Assembly (NCBI GenBank): GCA_021234155.1
Contig: JAJEKV010000011.1
Coordinates: 18,678,677 to 18,742,676, forward strand
From: Isoetes taiwanensis
Taxonomy: Eukaryota; Streptophyta; Lycopodiopsida; Isoetales; Isoetaceae
Length of the DNA stretch: 64,000 bases
Direction of reading: 5' to 3'
How positions within the stretch are numbered: position 1 is the first letter of the stretch; each line of letters opens with the position of its first letter. Below, in pieces: positions 33,217 through 48,200 of this stretch. A program made the translations under genes and the position numbers. The notes beneath the pieces are model-generated. The model saw only the letters and a list, made by a program, of their open reading frames with translations, was not told the origin of the DNA and searched no databases.

Positions 33217-36200
33217 TCAAGGTTGCATCATCCTTTGTGGCCTATTTATAATGGTAAAACTGTCATTTAAATAGCCGTAAGAGTTGTACGATGACAATTT
33301 ACTTCCAGCTTTCATGCTGCCCTTTGCTATATCTTTTGGATTTATACAACTTGCAAATGACTGAATTTGTGCATCCGTCTCTCTCATGTTGAGAATAATC
33401 ATTCCAGCTTCATAAGCCTGCATGAATTGTTTGCTGTAGAAGACAGTTGGCATGAATATCTAAAAAATAAAGAGGGGTTTGGTTAAGAAAATTTCACTTG
33501 AATGCCAGCTTCTTGTATACATGATTGGCTTACATGGTCAAGCAATGTGAACAAAAATCAGACCGATATGTCTCTCGAATAGTAACAGAACTCCTATAAA
33601 ACAAAATGAGCCCATCAGCAAATTCAATGACATGGACCTAGCCGAAATAGATTGTTAGCGCGATTCCACTTAGAAACATATAGTAATGCCATTTTCTAAA
33701 ACGTTAGTACATCCATCTTAATGGAGCAATTCTACTAAAAAAATATGCAGTACAAATAAGGAATAACCTGGGGCCCTATAAAGTATAAATGTTTGATTAT
33801 CAATGCAATTGTATTCTTCTCAATAGAAACAATTGACCTGAGCCCAAAAAATAACAGAAGGTCCCGAAACAGAAGACTACAATATTCAACCTGCAAAACA
33901 ATTGTAGAACCAGCTGGATGTTGAATGATAGAAAGACTCACATAATATCACACGTTTGAGGGTTTCCCTTTTACATTAGATAATTTTTTTGCACATCATC
34001 TTGCATAATGAATACGCAGAATATGACAATTTTACCTTATCCAGAAAATGTTCATAATGATCTGTACGTTTTGCCAGCTTTCCTGCTACATGTAATATAT
34101 TAATGGATGTCTGATAATTTGTGGCAGCATCTTCATATGTCACCACAACTACCTAATATATTCGCAACTTTGTTTACAGAGTGTAGGCCTGTCAGCCATT
34201 ACATCTATAACCATAATTACCTAACATATTGTAATAGGCATGCCTAGGCATGTCAGTCTTGCTTTACAGGCATCAAATTTGAGCTTAGAGTTGTGGCAAT
34301 TGCCTTTAATCCATTGGCAACATGCCTTCTGACAACTATCCATTTTTGTTCCCTATTTGCCATTCCTTTTGTTCCTTTGGTTTGGGTGCATATTCACACG
34401 GGGGGTGACTCCGGGCATCGAGAGCTGTTGGATAGGCATATTCACCCCTTATTCCTTAATCTACACCGTACACAAAGTTCCTCATTTGTGGGGTATGGAT
34501 GTATAAGATTTGGTATACTGTATAACAAGATTTGCAAAATACTATAAGATTTGAGGTAATGTACTATATGGTGTTGATTTTATACGTGCAAAACATAATT
34601 TTAGGCGCTCTCGCTGCCCTACGTCACCCCCGTGTGAATATGCACCCAAACCAAAGGGGGTTTAAGGAAGATTTTAATTTCAAAGTGTAAAATGTAATGG
34701 TTATATTGCTATAAAAAAATTTTGGCCCCTTCGGGGCCTAAAAACATCGACGTGCATACAAGTAAATCTTCTAGATACAAATGAACTCTATGATAACTTA
34801 AGTACAAATTATGTATGATATAAGATTTTATTATAAATTACAGCATAACCATTACAAAACAAACAAAAGGATGTATAAGCAAAACCATTATTTTTAGTAT
34901 ATAAAATTAAGCCACGTGAGAATTGGACCCACATACACATTGGACCCACATAGATATAGACATTGATGTCATATAGTAGTACGTCGTAGAGTTTCATTTA
35001 TGTCAGAATGAAAATGATCCATCTCAAATAGCCATAGCATAGCCATAGCACCTTCTACTTGTTGCATATATCTAATTATATGAGGTGCAACAGTACAATT
35101 GGAGAGTTAAATTTGTGCAGAACCAGAATCGTTATGGAGATAAAGATCCATCTCAAATACCCAGTGTAATACCGTCTACTTGCATGCATGTAAGTATCCG
35201 AGGTGCTTGTTTGCCATTTGCATAATATAATACCTACATATAAGCAAAGCTGCACAAAAGCCTAATATTGGTCAAATATGTACAGTCAGATTATACAACC
35301 TGCAAAATAGCTATGGCAACATTGCAAGGAAAAGCGGCTACATTTTTTACTTTAGAGCAAAGATAATTCCAACTAGGTATGGGGCAAGCTGAATATTAAT
35401 AAAAGAATAAACGAAACGGAAGAAAGTATTTCCTATGTTGGAACAAACAGAAAGAAAACGAGGAAACAAGCAACAAAGGAAGGAAAGCTTCTATTTATGC
35501 AGCTCCTCTTATTTACAGCGCCTCTTATCTGCCCCCTGCACGCATATGATATGGATTGAGCCAAGGTAGACTTGCTAATATGATATGCATAAGTGTTAAT
35601 AGCTAACAATCTCTTGTGAATGCAATTTTATCATATAAATAAATGTGTCATCCTAAACCACTCCAGTTCAGTACACCGGACGAATCCATGGCTTCTCCAA
35701 CCATGTAATCAATTAGAGGCTTCAATTTGTTCTGAGCCACCGGAATACAAAGGACTTCAATTTGTCGGGTAGACCAGTGACGCATCTTCCAAATGGAATT
35801 GATCATTCAAAAGACTTAAGGAAAATTGGTGCATGAACATTGTCGAATCTCATATAGAGGTCTTCCAGGTAGACGCTTTCAAAAGGGTAACTTAGATGGT
35901 GCTTACCCACTAGCTCTGCAAAATTCAACTCCAATGAGATCCAATGCATGATGCAATGCATGGCTGCAGGTCTGTTACTAAGTTTTTAAAAGATAGATGG
36001 CCATTCTTGGAGGATGAATGATTGCTGTGAGAAAAAACCATGTACCTTCTTACACTGCCGATTTGGAAGCTTCAGGCCACTGCATAAGAGCATCACTACA
36101 AGCAGGAAAAATCACTTGTGAAGCTTTTTAACCAAAGCCTGCTGTTCATACAATTTAACTAGCCCTTAAATAGATGCCAAATTCGTAGTCTTGCCCAGAT

Positions 36201-39200
36201 AGAGAAAATATACATTGAAATGCCATCGGAATCTGTTTGTGATGCATCTTTTCAGCAAATTTGGAGACCTAGAACTTTGGATGAAATACTGAAATGTAAC
36301 AAAAAGGACTTACAGTTTCATAAGTGCAGATGCCGTCTTAGGACGAGTGAAGAATTCCCAGCTCCATGAAAATCGATCTCAGAACCTATGCAACCTAATT
36401 CTTTCTTCTACAACTCGTCCAATCCCTCCATGGTTCTGCCATTGCGAAACTGCTATGGAGCCACCATTGCTAGAGGAAAAAACTTAAAGGATAAAACATG
36501 GTCGAAGCCCTTCAGACCGGAATAGCAGAGCCGAAAATAATCTTTACAGGAAAACCTATGATGGCCGTTGATAACCAGAGGCGAAACAAGATGCTTGAAG
36601 ACTAGTGCTCGAGACCAACAACCCTGCAACAACTGCTCATAACTCCTTTGATATAGCCGAAGACAAAATGGAGCAGATAACGGCTCGAAGACAACCAAAC
36701 CCTGCAATAAACGCCTCAAGCAGGCAAGAGAGCAACACGGAGGAACCAAAGCGAAAAAATTCTACTGCAGATCGAAGAACAGCAGACGATTCGAGAGGGC
36801 ACCAGGGTCGGGAAGCTACATTCTAGAGAACCCTAAAGTAACAGTTCCCGAGCCTTGCATGCCATATTACAAATTTTTTTTTTTTCAAGGGGTTAAACCA
36901 TTGTCTAAGTGCCATAAAAAGTAATGAAAGCGTATGCGCACTCTAGATGTACGCATTAGTACATCAATTGAAATACACCACAAAATCATAGCAAAACCTT
37001 AGTGAAAAGCGTACAAAAATACAAAATTAACCCCCTGTTATAGTGCTACATATTGAATCTTAGGGGTCCTTTCTATTAACAAATAGAAAATAGACAACTT
37101 AAATAAGAGATGTAAAAATCTAATGTGGCACATTGCAAATGCAGCAAGGAGTAGTGAGCAACCATGGGCCTTGGACAATTCCAAATATCCTAAGAATATT
37201 TGCATTTTGACCCAGAGACATTAAACTGGATCATGGAAAAAGGCACAGCCCAAGCATATGCTAAAATCGAAGTGAAAAACACAATGTATGGATTTGTACC
37301 TGGTAGAGCGAGGGCCAATATGATGGGGAGCAACCAATTGCTTGCTGCTTCATTTGACACCCTGCCACCATCACCACATTCGTCAAAGGCCAGCCTCATT
37401 CTCCTGCAATAATCATTAATGCCATAGATCAAAGTATTTCTAAGCTTTAAAAAGGACAATATATATCTAATGCAACACTAAGCGTCTGCGATCTGAGCCG
37501 CTTGGTATCATAATCAAATAAGAAACGCAAGGAAGCAAATACTCATTGTTCGACAAAGGATTATCCATAATCATTTATAATCATATAGAAGGCATCTAAT
37601 TATGCATAAACATTTGTGCTTCTGTGCACAACACACTTGCTTAGGAACCACCAACTATTAACATCAAGAGAAACTACACAAACACTCAGATAGAAATGAT
37701 TTGGAACCTACGGTGCCCATCAAAATGACATATGCACAGATAAATTCGATTGATGTATGACCATTTAGGTTTCTAGTAGCATGACACATTGGTGTATAAA
37801 AGCAGCCATGGATCTGTCTTCATGTGACCAGCTTAAAATAGTTCTTGCTTCTGATGAAATACATCAATATTGGAGATCAAGAGTCCAGATTGTGACGGCC
37901 CCAGCTCATATACGATGCCCCGATCGTATACAAACTGGAGATCATCCCTCAAACCAGCATCTGCTCGCTGATGTGAGGCCGCCCACCTAACATCGGGCTC
38001 TTGATGGTGGCCAAGAACCCGATGGGGAAGAATGGACGTGTCATTCATCCCGTCTCCCTCGGGATCGACCTAGCTGCGGAAGCGTAAACACACATGAGCA
38101 CATGACATCAATCAACAATAACATACCACCTCGAAGGGTGGTCCACCATATCACAGTAGCTACAACAACACATCAAGACATCAACATAACATGGGAGATC
38201 CTACCTCGCTCGGACTCTTGGGGAAAGACCCCGCGGCTTGGGTCTCCAGATAACAATGCAGACAGAATTCATGGCAAATGGATTTGGCTGGCATAGAACA
38301 TGGTCGTTGGGTAGTCCACTCCATCCGCCCCTCCTGTGCATACTTTGCAGATAGGCTGAAAAGTATTGGAGCTCCGTAACAGAGCCCGGGTTCATAGCCA
38401 AAGGGGCTACTACTGGGTTGCATCTCCCCAGCTCCCGATGAGGCAGGAGGAGATCACTCTCCTCCAGAAGGTTCATGCCAATCACAAGCGAGCTAGAGAG
38501 CCACTGCTCGTATACGACTTGAACCCCTAGAAGATGACGCATCACCCAAGAGGTGTCGAGCCCATACCCTGCCCTCACGCAGTGCCAGGGTATTAGGCCT
38601 AGCCCACAATGTTCCCCGGCGTCGCCACGCACTGCGGAGGGATCACCAGGATCGGGACAAGCCCTCCCTTGTCAGCCGGTCTAGCTCCGCCACCCACAGC
38701 CAGGGAGGCTCTTATGCACAGGCCACATTAATTGGGAATTAATGGGCTAAAACTATGATCATACAACTACTTGGGCTTTGGGTCTCTACCCCCCTTCCCA
38801 ATACACAAGAGTGGCGCATAGAATGTCAAAACATCATCACAACAGAACTGAAAATAATAGAATACATCTATTCTAATCTACCTAATCATACATGGTTAGG
38901 TTCCTTTGTTAGTGTCTATCATTCTTAGGTCAGAGGGGGTCGCCTATAGCTAAGAATGAATGCTAAACCCACTGAAGAGGTCGATAACTTCGGATCTATC
39001 TATCGAATCAACTGCTCACCCGCATCTTGGCGGTTCCCACTCCCCCCAAAGCGTCCATGCTTTGCGATCTCGTGTCCGTTGATCTTGGATCGAGCTGCAA
39101 CCTAGGAAATCCGACTTCTCTGCTTCCGTTCAGGCGGAAATGCGTCCTCTGCTGCTCCAATCCGAGACTCAGGGGCTGAAAACTGAAAGGGTTTCCCTTT

Positions 39201-42200
39201 TAGGGTTTATGCCCCTTTATCTCCACGCATTTAGGGCTGGTCCCTTTTTGGTCAATGGGTCATTGCCACGTGGCAAAAAGGGATTATATTCACATGTTGC
39301 TTTAACATGTGCAATATAATGGTTCACAAGGTCGTACCCTAGGGTACTACCCTTCTATCATTTGTGTACATGTCGCCCGCGAGTCGACATGTACTAGTGA
39401 CGTGTCAGTATAATATACATATTCATACCGTATGTTATGCTGGAACGTCACATTCTCCCCACCTTGAATTGATGCTGTCCGCAGCATCAGGAGTCTCCCC
39501 ACCTTGGGATCTTCCTACAACCAACTTGATGCATACAATTTATTACTATTATACTTACACAATTATTAGAATTACTCTAAGGTAATATTTTTAAAACATT
39601 ACTAGGACATTGTATTATTCCAATAACTTATCAATTCATAACTCTATTAAAGCAAGGTACTTATTAGCCTTACTTAATACGACATTTAAGTTTATCAAGA
39701 TTTAATAATTTCATATACAATTATCCTTCGAGGTACTCTTCATTCCTTGCAACACATTCCAACAAAACTTGTGTTGCAAGTCTTCGTAGCTCGACCTCCT
39801 TGCCCTCCGGAGCGCTCTATTGGCCCGCAGGTCGACACTACCTTAATACCATTTTAATTATTAACAAAATTATGGTTATAAGGTAATCACCCATCTAATT
39901 AACTAAATGGATGCATGACTAATCTCCCGGCATAGGAAGAGGATGCTTCTTCCGTCGTGGCCGTGGAGTCTTAACCCATACCTAGCACACTGACCCCGAT
40001 TTTTGGTCCACAGTTGTTTTTTAGTTGTACGGAAGTGTTGTTTTATGCCAAAAACAACACCAAAATGGCCCCAAAAGTCCACGTGGCCCGTTTATCCGGA
40101 TTTGCACAAAGAGACAGTGGTTTTTTGGCAAAAAATTTCCACGGTGGTCTTTTGGCAGAAAAATCCACGCGTAGAAAAAAATTGACATAGTTTTTGTGAT
40201 TTTTTGTCAACGTGTATTTTTTTTCCTTCGCTGTTGTTTTTTAATGTAACCATGCGTTTTTTATCTTCGAAATTCCATGCGTAGGTCTCGATATTACCAC
40301 ACGTGAAACGCTAAATTACAACAGTAGTACAATATTAATTTCAATATTAGTACACATGGAAAACTGTAAAAGACAGTTTTTTTTCCTTTTCAATGTGTGT
40401 GTTGTTTTTTTTCTCTACTTGTAGTTCTTTAAGTTGATATTGTTTTCCCAAAAAAGGATATATAATATTCAAGAAACCCACATGTATTGTTTTAAAATAG
40501 TTGTTGTTTTCAAATATTTTCCATCTTTCTATGTGTTGATATTTTTTCCTCCATATGTAGTTTTAAAGGGTGCTATTGTTTTTAATGCTATTAACTATTG
40601 TTTTTCTAAAATAAGGACATGTAGAAAAACATTATTATGACACATAGAAAAAGCAAAAAACAAATGACACAAACCTCTGATCTTTTCTCAGGCCGCTTCA
40701 ACTCCTCGGATTTAGGAGCATCATTTTTTAGTTTCTTGCCCATTCCAGATCATACACAGGTTAAAAAATAACTGTCATAAACACAGATTAAAAGAGACTG
40801 TTACAAAATATATTATGCATGCCTTAGAAGCAAATGCTACAATGAATAAGAAAATGTGGACCTTTGGATCATTCGTACGCCGAAATAGCCGCTACAGAAC
40901 ATGGGATTTTTGTTTTTTTCTCAAACTTCAGCTCCAATAGCAGCGGAAATGCCTTGCAAAACTCCATGAACAGCTTTTTGGCTCCTTTGCATGCTAAAAA
41001 AAAAGAGGAAGCAAAAGAGTGAGGATTAAGGTTAGATCAGCTTACATCAAAGATAGAAATACCAGAAATGGGTTGAAACAACTTGGAAGCTTCAGGCTTC
41101 CATTTCGATTTTCTGCAGGGCAAGGATCTGGCAGAAGGCCTAAATACAGCAACAGAGGCATTTGAAGAAGCAGCAAACACAAGCAAGGACTGCCACAATT
41201 ACCACAACTATAATAGTTATGACTATGGCTTTGGCGCGGCCCTTTAATTGCAGCATTTTCCTGCCCATCTTCGCAGCCTTCCATTTGTGCCTGATTCATC
41301 GCCGGCAGCTCCTCTGCTTGAAAACAAGACTTTGTTTCCTTCCTATATACTGCCGCCTTGCAGCTCCATGTATCTAAGCATTCTTTTAAACATTCTTGCT
41401 CTGTTAAATCTCCCCCAATTTTTCTCATTGACGGCTCGGAAAAGTTTGGTGGGGGCTTTGAAAGGGTGGCGCCGAGAAATTATGGATGCACATCCGCCGG
41501 ATGTCGTGGCTTCAAATCGGGCTTCCCCGGATCGCCCGATCTTTGTGGCCTAGGTAACATCCGGTCGCGCCTAAGGTAGGAAGAAACCGAAACTACGCTT
41601 TCGCCCATAGCCATAGCCAAGCTTCAGTCCGGCAGAAGCGTGCAAAAAACCCATCGCCATAGCTGAAGCTTCGGTGTAGGTCGAATGGGGGAAATCGGCA
41701 AAAGGTGGGAGACGGCAATTAATTCAGCCAATAGCACAATAATACCGGGATTGCAATCCCAAGTCCATCACGGGCCAAAATCGTGCCATCCATCCCATTA
41801 CTTCAACCAATAAGATTACACTACACAGACACAATCTCGGTAGTCCATCTTGGCCAAAATCTAGGCCATTCATCTCGGCACTATGTATATTAATTTTTAA
41901 CTTTAATTTTCAACATGTGATCACATGTTCCATTATTTTTTGCGGGGTATGGTTCGTTATGGGTCTTGCTATATTCAAGCCACATGGCCATGGCCAAAAT
42001 GGCTTGGAAGCGCTGCATACACACCCCTTGCCTCGGAGTGTTACCATACAACCATCAATTCCAATGGATATGATTATTCAACCATCAATTCCAATGGATA
42101 TGATTATTCAGCTTCTTGTCATAATCTCATCCATTGCTCTAGTTGGATGTTCCATTAGAGACAATGGATTTCGTACTAAAAATACCGGGGACAAAAGCAT

Positions 42201-45200
42201 AAAAAATAAGAGTTCTCGGTAGAACATTAGTGGTGGCATAATGGTATCAACCCTTCTTCTTTTATATCTCCTCTTTGAAAGTTTGAACTTCACTAATTTG
42301 ATTCCATTTTATATGCAGTCCAACGTATCCACCACCTCCTCCTCCAACATATGCACCACGTCCACCTCCAACATATCCATCACCTCCTCCAACATATCCA
42401 CCACCTCCACTTCCAGCCACACCCCCTAGTCATGCCACCCTTGCCACCCAATCCCATTATTCCTCCTAGGCCAAACACTCTACCTCCACCTAAGTATGAA
42501 AATTCAAATCTCGGATACCCAACAATTCACCTCCACCTAATTATGCAATTCAATCTTAGCATACACCAACAATTCACCTCCACCTAATTATGACAATTCA
42601 ACCTAGAACATCAAACCATTACCACCACCACCATAGCAAGATATATCGAGCTAATACTAAGGGAGATAAGTGAACTTTATCCAACTATATACTAAGATCA
42701 AATGAACCTATGAATACAAGGTAGTCATTCCAATATTTTCAACGAATCTTAAGGAATGTTTGAGCCACCTTGGCACGCTTGAGCCTAGGTGGCATGTTGG
42801 AGCCACCTTGGCATGTTGGAGCCTAGGTGGCATGTTGGAGCCTAGGTGGCACGTTGGAGCCTAGGTGGCATGCTAGAGCTCACGAGGCATGTTGGAGCCT
42901 AGTTGGCATGTTGGAGCCTACGTGGCATGTTGAAGCCCAGGTGGCATGTTGGAGCCTAGGTGGCATATTTGAGCCACCTTGGCATGCTTGATCCTAGGTG
43001 GCACGTTGGAGCCAACTTGGCATGTTGGAGCTCACGTGGCATGTTGGAGCTCACGTGGCATGTTGGAGCCACGTTGGCATGTAGGAGCCCACGTGGCATG
43101 TTGGGCCTAGGTGGCATGTTTGACCCATGGAGCCTACGTGGCATGTTGAAGCCATATGTGGTGGCATGTTGGAGCCTAGGTGGCATATGTGAGCCACCTT
43201 GGCATGCTTGAGCCTAGGTGGCACGTTGGAGCCAACTTGGCATGTTGGAGCTCATGTGGTACGCTTGAGCCCAGGTGGCATGTTGGAGCCTAGGTGGCAT
43301 GCTAGGTGGCATGTTGGAGCCCACGTGGCATGTTGGAGCGTAGGTGGCATGTTGGAGCCTACGTGGCATGTTGGAGCCTAGGTGGCATGTTGGAGCCCAC
43401 GTGGCATGTTAGAGCCTAGGTGGCACGTTGGAGCCTAGGTGGCCAGACCCCAGGAGACGGACATCACAAAGGTTACCGAGGCAGGCTTTCCTACTAGTGC
43501 TCCTCCGGGAGGGCAAATGCCAATGCCTCCCTTCCCGGAACCCGGTTTCCCTATCCGACCGTTGAATTCTCCATTCAAGTAACTTGCTTCGAGCAGGCTC
43601 AAAAAAATTCAAGATCTGTCCGGGAGAACATATCAAACCGCAAAGTGCCCTGCAGTCGACGGTGTAGAAAACCAAGTGTTTTGTCGTTCGGGCAGTACAA
43701 AGGCCCCGGAATGGAGATTTGACTTCGCCATGTCGTCCGAAACAGCGAAATTACCCTAGGGACCAAGTTACACGGTCATTTTTTGCAGCAAAAGAAACAC
43801 GAACCCTCTACATGGCAGTAAGGCCAATTCACTACGAACGTGTTGGACATGAGCTACTTTGGCGCGTCCGGGAGCAGGGGTGGTCTTCTGCCCACGAAAC
43901 TTGGTCTCCAGGGTAATGTCGATGTTTCGAGTCCATTGGCAGAGTCAGATCACAGTTCCGGGGTGGGAGAGTTGCCCGTCCGTGGCCAAGGACCTTCCAG
44001 AGAGGACCTTTGGGACGAACTTCTTCTGGAAGGTTTTAGGGCTCCGTCTTCTAGCATCAACGCCCTCCCACTACCTCATGACATTGTGCAAGATCCTGGT
44101 CCAATCTGACCAGGGTATGGCCTCCAAAATATAAACCCTGTGGATTGCTAGGTTATTGTAGGGTTTACGTTATGGAGGTCGAGTTTTATTCAGTTGCACT
44201 TGAGACATGGTCGAGAAGCTTGAAAACCAGAAGCAATAGAAACTGACGAAATGGGGTTTGGATTTACCGAGGCAGGCTTTCCTACCAGTGCTCCTCCGGG
44301 AGGGCAAATGCCAATGCCTCCCTTCCCGGAACACGGTTTCCCTATCCGACCGTTGAATTCTCCATTCAAGTAACTTGCTTCGAGCAGGCTCAAAAAAATT
44401 CAAGATCTGTCCGGGAGAACATATCAAACCGCAAAGTGCCCTGCAGTCGACGGTGTAGAAAACCAAGTGTTTTGTCGTTCGGGCAGTACAAAGGCCCCGG
44501 AATGGAGATTTGACTTCGCCATGTCGTCCGAAATAGCGAAATTACCCTAGGGACCAAGTTACACGGTCATTTTTTGCAGCAAAAGAAACACGAACCCTCT
44601 ACATGGCAGTAAGGCCAATTCACTACGAACGTGTTGGACATGAGCTACTTTGGCGCGTCCGGGAGCAAGGGTGGTCTTCTGCCCACGAAACTTGGTCTCC
44701 AGGGTAATGTCGATGTTTCGAGTCCATTGGCAGAGTCATATCATAGTTCCGGGGTGGGAGAGTTGCCCGTCCGTGGCCAGGGACCCTCCAGAGAGGGCCT
44801 TTGGGTCGAACTTCTTCTGGAAGGTCTTAGGGCTCCGTCTTCTGGCGTCAACGCCCTCCCACTACCTCATGACATTGTGCAAAATCCTGGTCCAATTTGA
44901 CCAGGGTATGGCCTCCAAAACGTAAACCCTGTGCGTTGCTAGGGTATTGTAGGGTTTACGTTATGGAGGTCGAGTTTTATTCAGTTGCACTTGAGACATG
45001 GTCGAGAAGCTGCAGTTGAAAACCAGAAGCAATAGAAACTGACGAAATGGGGTTTGGATTTATCCTCCTCCCAGTGTCGCAATTAGAAGTCAAGAACACA
45101 TTTTGTAGTAGCAATTTTTTTTGGAATGATTCGGGATCGCCAATAGATCCAAAGTCTGTTATTTCAGTTGCCATGGCTCCGCATGCATGTTCGAAAAAGG

Positions 45201-48200
45201 TACACCAGGTCCCAAGTGCAACTGACCACGTTTTGGCCTCCATAACATAAACCCTACAATAACGTGGCAAGGCACAGGGTTTGCGTTTTGGAGGCCATAC
45301 CCTAGCCAGATTGGACCAGGATCTTGCACAATGTCATGAGGTAGTGGGAGGGCGTTGACGCCAGATGACGGAGCCCTAAAACCTTCCAGAAGAAGTTCGA
45401 CCCAAAGGTCCTCTCTGGAGGGTCCCTGGCCACGGACGGGCAACTCTCCCACCCCGGAACTGTGATCTGACTCTACCAACGGACTCGAAACATCGACATT
45501 ACCCTAGAGACCAAGTTTCGTGGGCAGAAGACCACCCCTGCTCCCGGAAGCGCCAAAGTAGCTCATGTCCAACACGTTCGTAGTGAATTGGCCGTAGCGG
45601 AGGGTGCAGAATACTGCCATGTAGAGGGTTCGTGTTTCTTTTGCTGCAAAAAATGACCGTGTAACTTGGTCAATAGGGTAATTTCGCTGTTTCGGATGAC
45701 ATGGCGATGTCAAATCTCCATTCCGGGGCCTTTGTACTGCCCGAACGACAAAACACTTGGTTTTCTACACCGTCGACTGCAGGACACTTTGCGGTTTGAT
45801 ATGTTCTCCCGGACAGATCTTGAATTTTTTTGAGCCTGCTCGAAGCAAGTTACTTGAATGGAGAATTCAACGGTCGGATAGGGAAACCGTGTTCCGGGAA
45901 GGGAGGCATTGGCATTTGCCCTCCCGGAGGAGCACTGGTAGGAAAGCCTGCCTCGGTAAATCCAAACCCCATTTCGTCAGTTTCTATTGCTTCTGGTTTT
46001 CAACTGCAGCTTCTCGACCATGTCTCAAGTGCAACTGAATAAAACTCGACCTCCATAACGTAAACCCCACAATAACCTAGCAACCCACAGGGTTTACGTT
46101 TTGGAGGCCAAAACGGGTCGACTTTATGCATAATGCAATATCATCCATAAGCATATTGAGAAATCCTCAAATGAAGTATCTTAAAAAGGAAGTTACAATG
46201 AGAAAGAATTAGATAGTTAGGCATTACCCACTAATCTAAATAATAAGAAAGTTAGTGGATAAGACTAGCGGCAGGTTCTGATTTACGGTAGAGGGTTGAA
46301 CTTTCCCGATGGGACACGAGCAACTAATTTTTACCATCGTCTAGATAAATCACACTAAGTCTAGACCGAAAATAATTTCGGATAAACAAATTAAGTAGTG
46401 CCAAATGGATAGTTAAGCTGTTTCAAATAGGAATTGTCAATTCTATTGCATCCATACGCCTTTAGGAAGCTTAGTCAACGATTTAAAGGATTTCTATGCG
46501 TAAGTATGACAAAGATATTCGATGCAATTGTTTGGAATTGGGGAGCTGCCAAACTATAACGTCCTAGCCACTAGTTTAGAGGATTACCATGCGGAGGAGC
46601 TCGATACCTTCGTGCACATGACTCGGAAGCAAGGTTTTCTCGAGCAAGGTTTTCAGAGTTTGTGTTTAGGTTTAAGGTGTTAGTTGTGGTATTTTGCTTG
46701 CTCCAACAATTACATCTCTAATTCTTAGTGCAAATCGCCTAAGTGCAATAAGTTATCTTGTTTTTCAAAGAACCATTGGATTCTTAGTGCAAATCGTCTA
46801 AGTGCAATAAGTTATCTTGTTTTTCAAAGAACCATTGGATTCTTAGTGCAAATCGTTAGAAAGAACCATTGGATAAGATAAATTAGATACAATTAAAACC
46901 ATTGGATGACGTGGATAACTATTGGATCGCCTATATAGCTAACCTTAGTACCAACTAGATATAGACATGGTTTAATAGTGTTCCACTAATGATATCCAAA
47001 ATGGGGGATAATGTTAGGATATTAGCGTAGTCTTGCCATTTTATAATGCTTGGGGATTTGTTGCAATGGTCCTATTCCCCATAAACAATTACATCTCAAA
47101 TTCTTAATGGTCTAAATTATACCAAGATGTAGGAACGGTTTAATGGTGTTCCACTAATGATATCCAAAATGGGGGAATAATGTTAGGATATTGCATGGTC
47201 TTGCCATTTTAATGCTTGGGGATTTGTTGCAATGGTCCTTTCCTCCATAAAGAAATACATCTCACAATTCTTAATGGTTTGTTATGCAAAAATGTAGGCG
47301 TGGTTTAATGGTCTTTCTCTAACAATATCCAAAATGTTAGGATATTGTTAGGATTTTGCGTGGTCCTATGACATTAATGCTTAGGGATTTGTTGCAGCGG
47401 TCCTGCACCCCCTCAAGGAATACAAATCAAATTCTTGATGGTTTTGTTATGCAAAAATAGGCGTTAAGTAATTGAAGTAGTTGAAGTAACTTGTCTTACA
47501 TGGAATACTAGTATAAGGACATGTGATCGTGCACGTGCATCACATGTAGCAAATCAAGTACTCTGTCCTACCAATATGTAGCATAATAACAGGGGGTTTT
47601 CTTTGTGTTTTTGTACGCTTTTCACTAACGTTTTCCTATGATTTCGTGATGTATTCAAATGGATGTACTAATGCGTACATCTAGAGTGCACCATTTCTGA
47701 GCCATTGATTTTAGCCTTTTTTTTCCAATGGTCAACAACCAATGGCTCACAACAAAAGCCCCTTTTTTGTGTGTGTGGTGCATAATGGTCAACAACCAAT
47801 GGCTCACAACAAAAGCTCTCTTTTTGTGCGTGTGGTGCATAATGGTCAACAACCAATGGCTCACAACAAAAGCTCTCTTTTTGTGCGTGTGGTGCATAAT
47901 GGTCAACAACCAATGGCTCACAACAAAAGCCCTCTTTTTGTGTGTGTGGTGCATAATGGGCACATGAAGGGCTTGAAGGGCGCATGTAGTGCGCTTTCCC
48001 CCGGCAACACATTTCTTATCATAACTTTTGATCCGTGAGCTCTGCTTGAGATGATTTTTATTTATGCGTTGGAAAGCTCTCATCGGAGATCTTTTGATGG
48101 TGTATGATATGGATATGTTTGCTTAAGTTATCTATGCTAAAACAGCAATTTTTCGGCTGGGTTTGGTAGGCTTTCACATCCTACCAAAGAGATTAATCTG

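Noticed and set aside
42956-43381. Repetitive Cys/Trp/His-rich frames across the minisatellite
   Set aside because: Direct product of the 20-bp repeat, with no start context or homology.
42758-43441. CRISPR-like array
   Set aside because: Repeats are contiguous and degenerate without unique spacers: a minisatellite in a plant genome.
43709-45713. Repeated frames in the tandem and inverted copies
   Set aside because: Identical because the DNA is repeated; no known domain, and similar openness in antisense frames.
47655-48083. Frames of about 80-140 codons on both strands at the 57-bp repeats
   Set aside because: The unit length is a multiple of three, so frames stay open by arithmetic; all frames look equally open.
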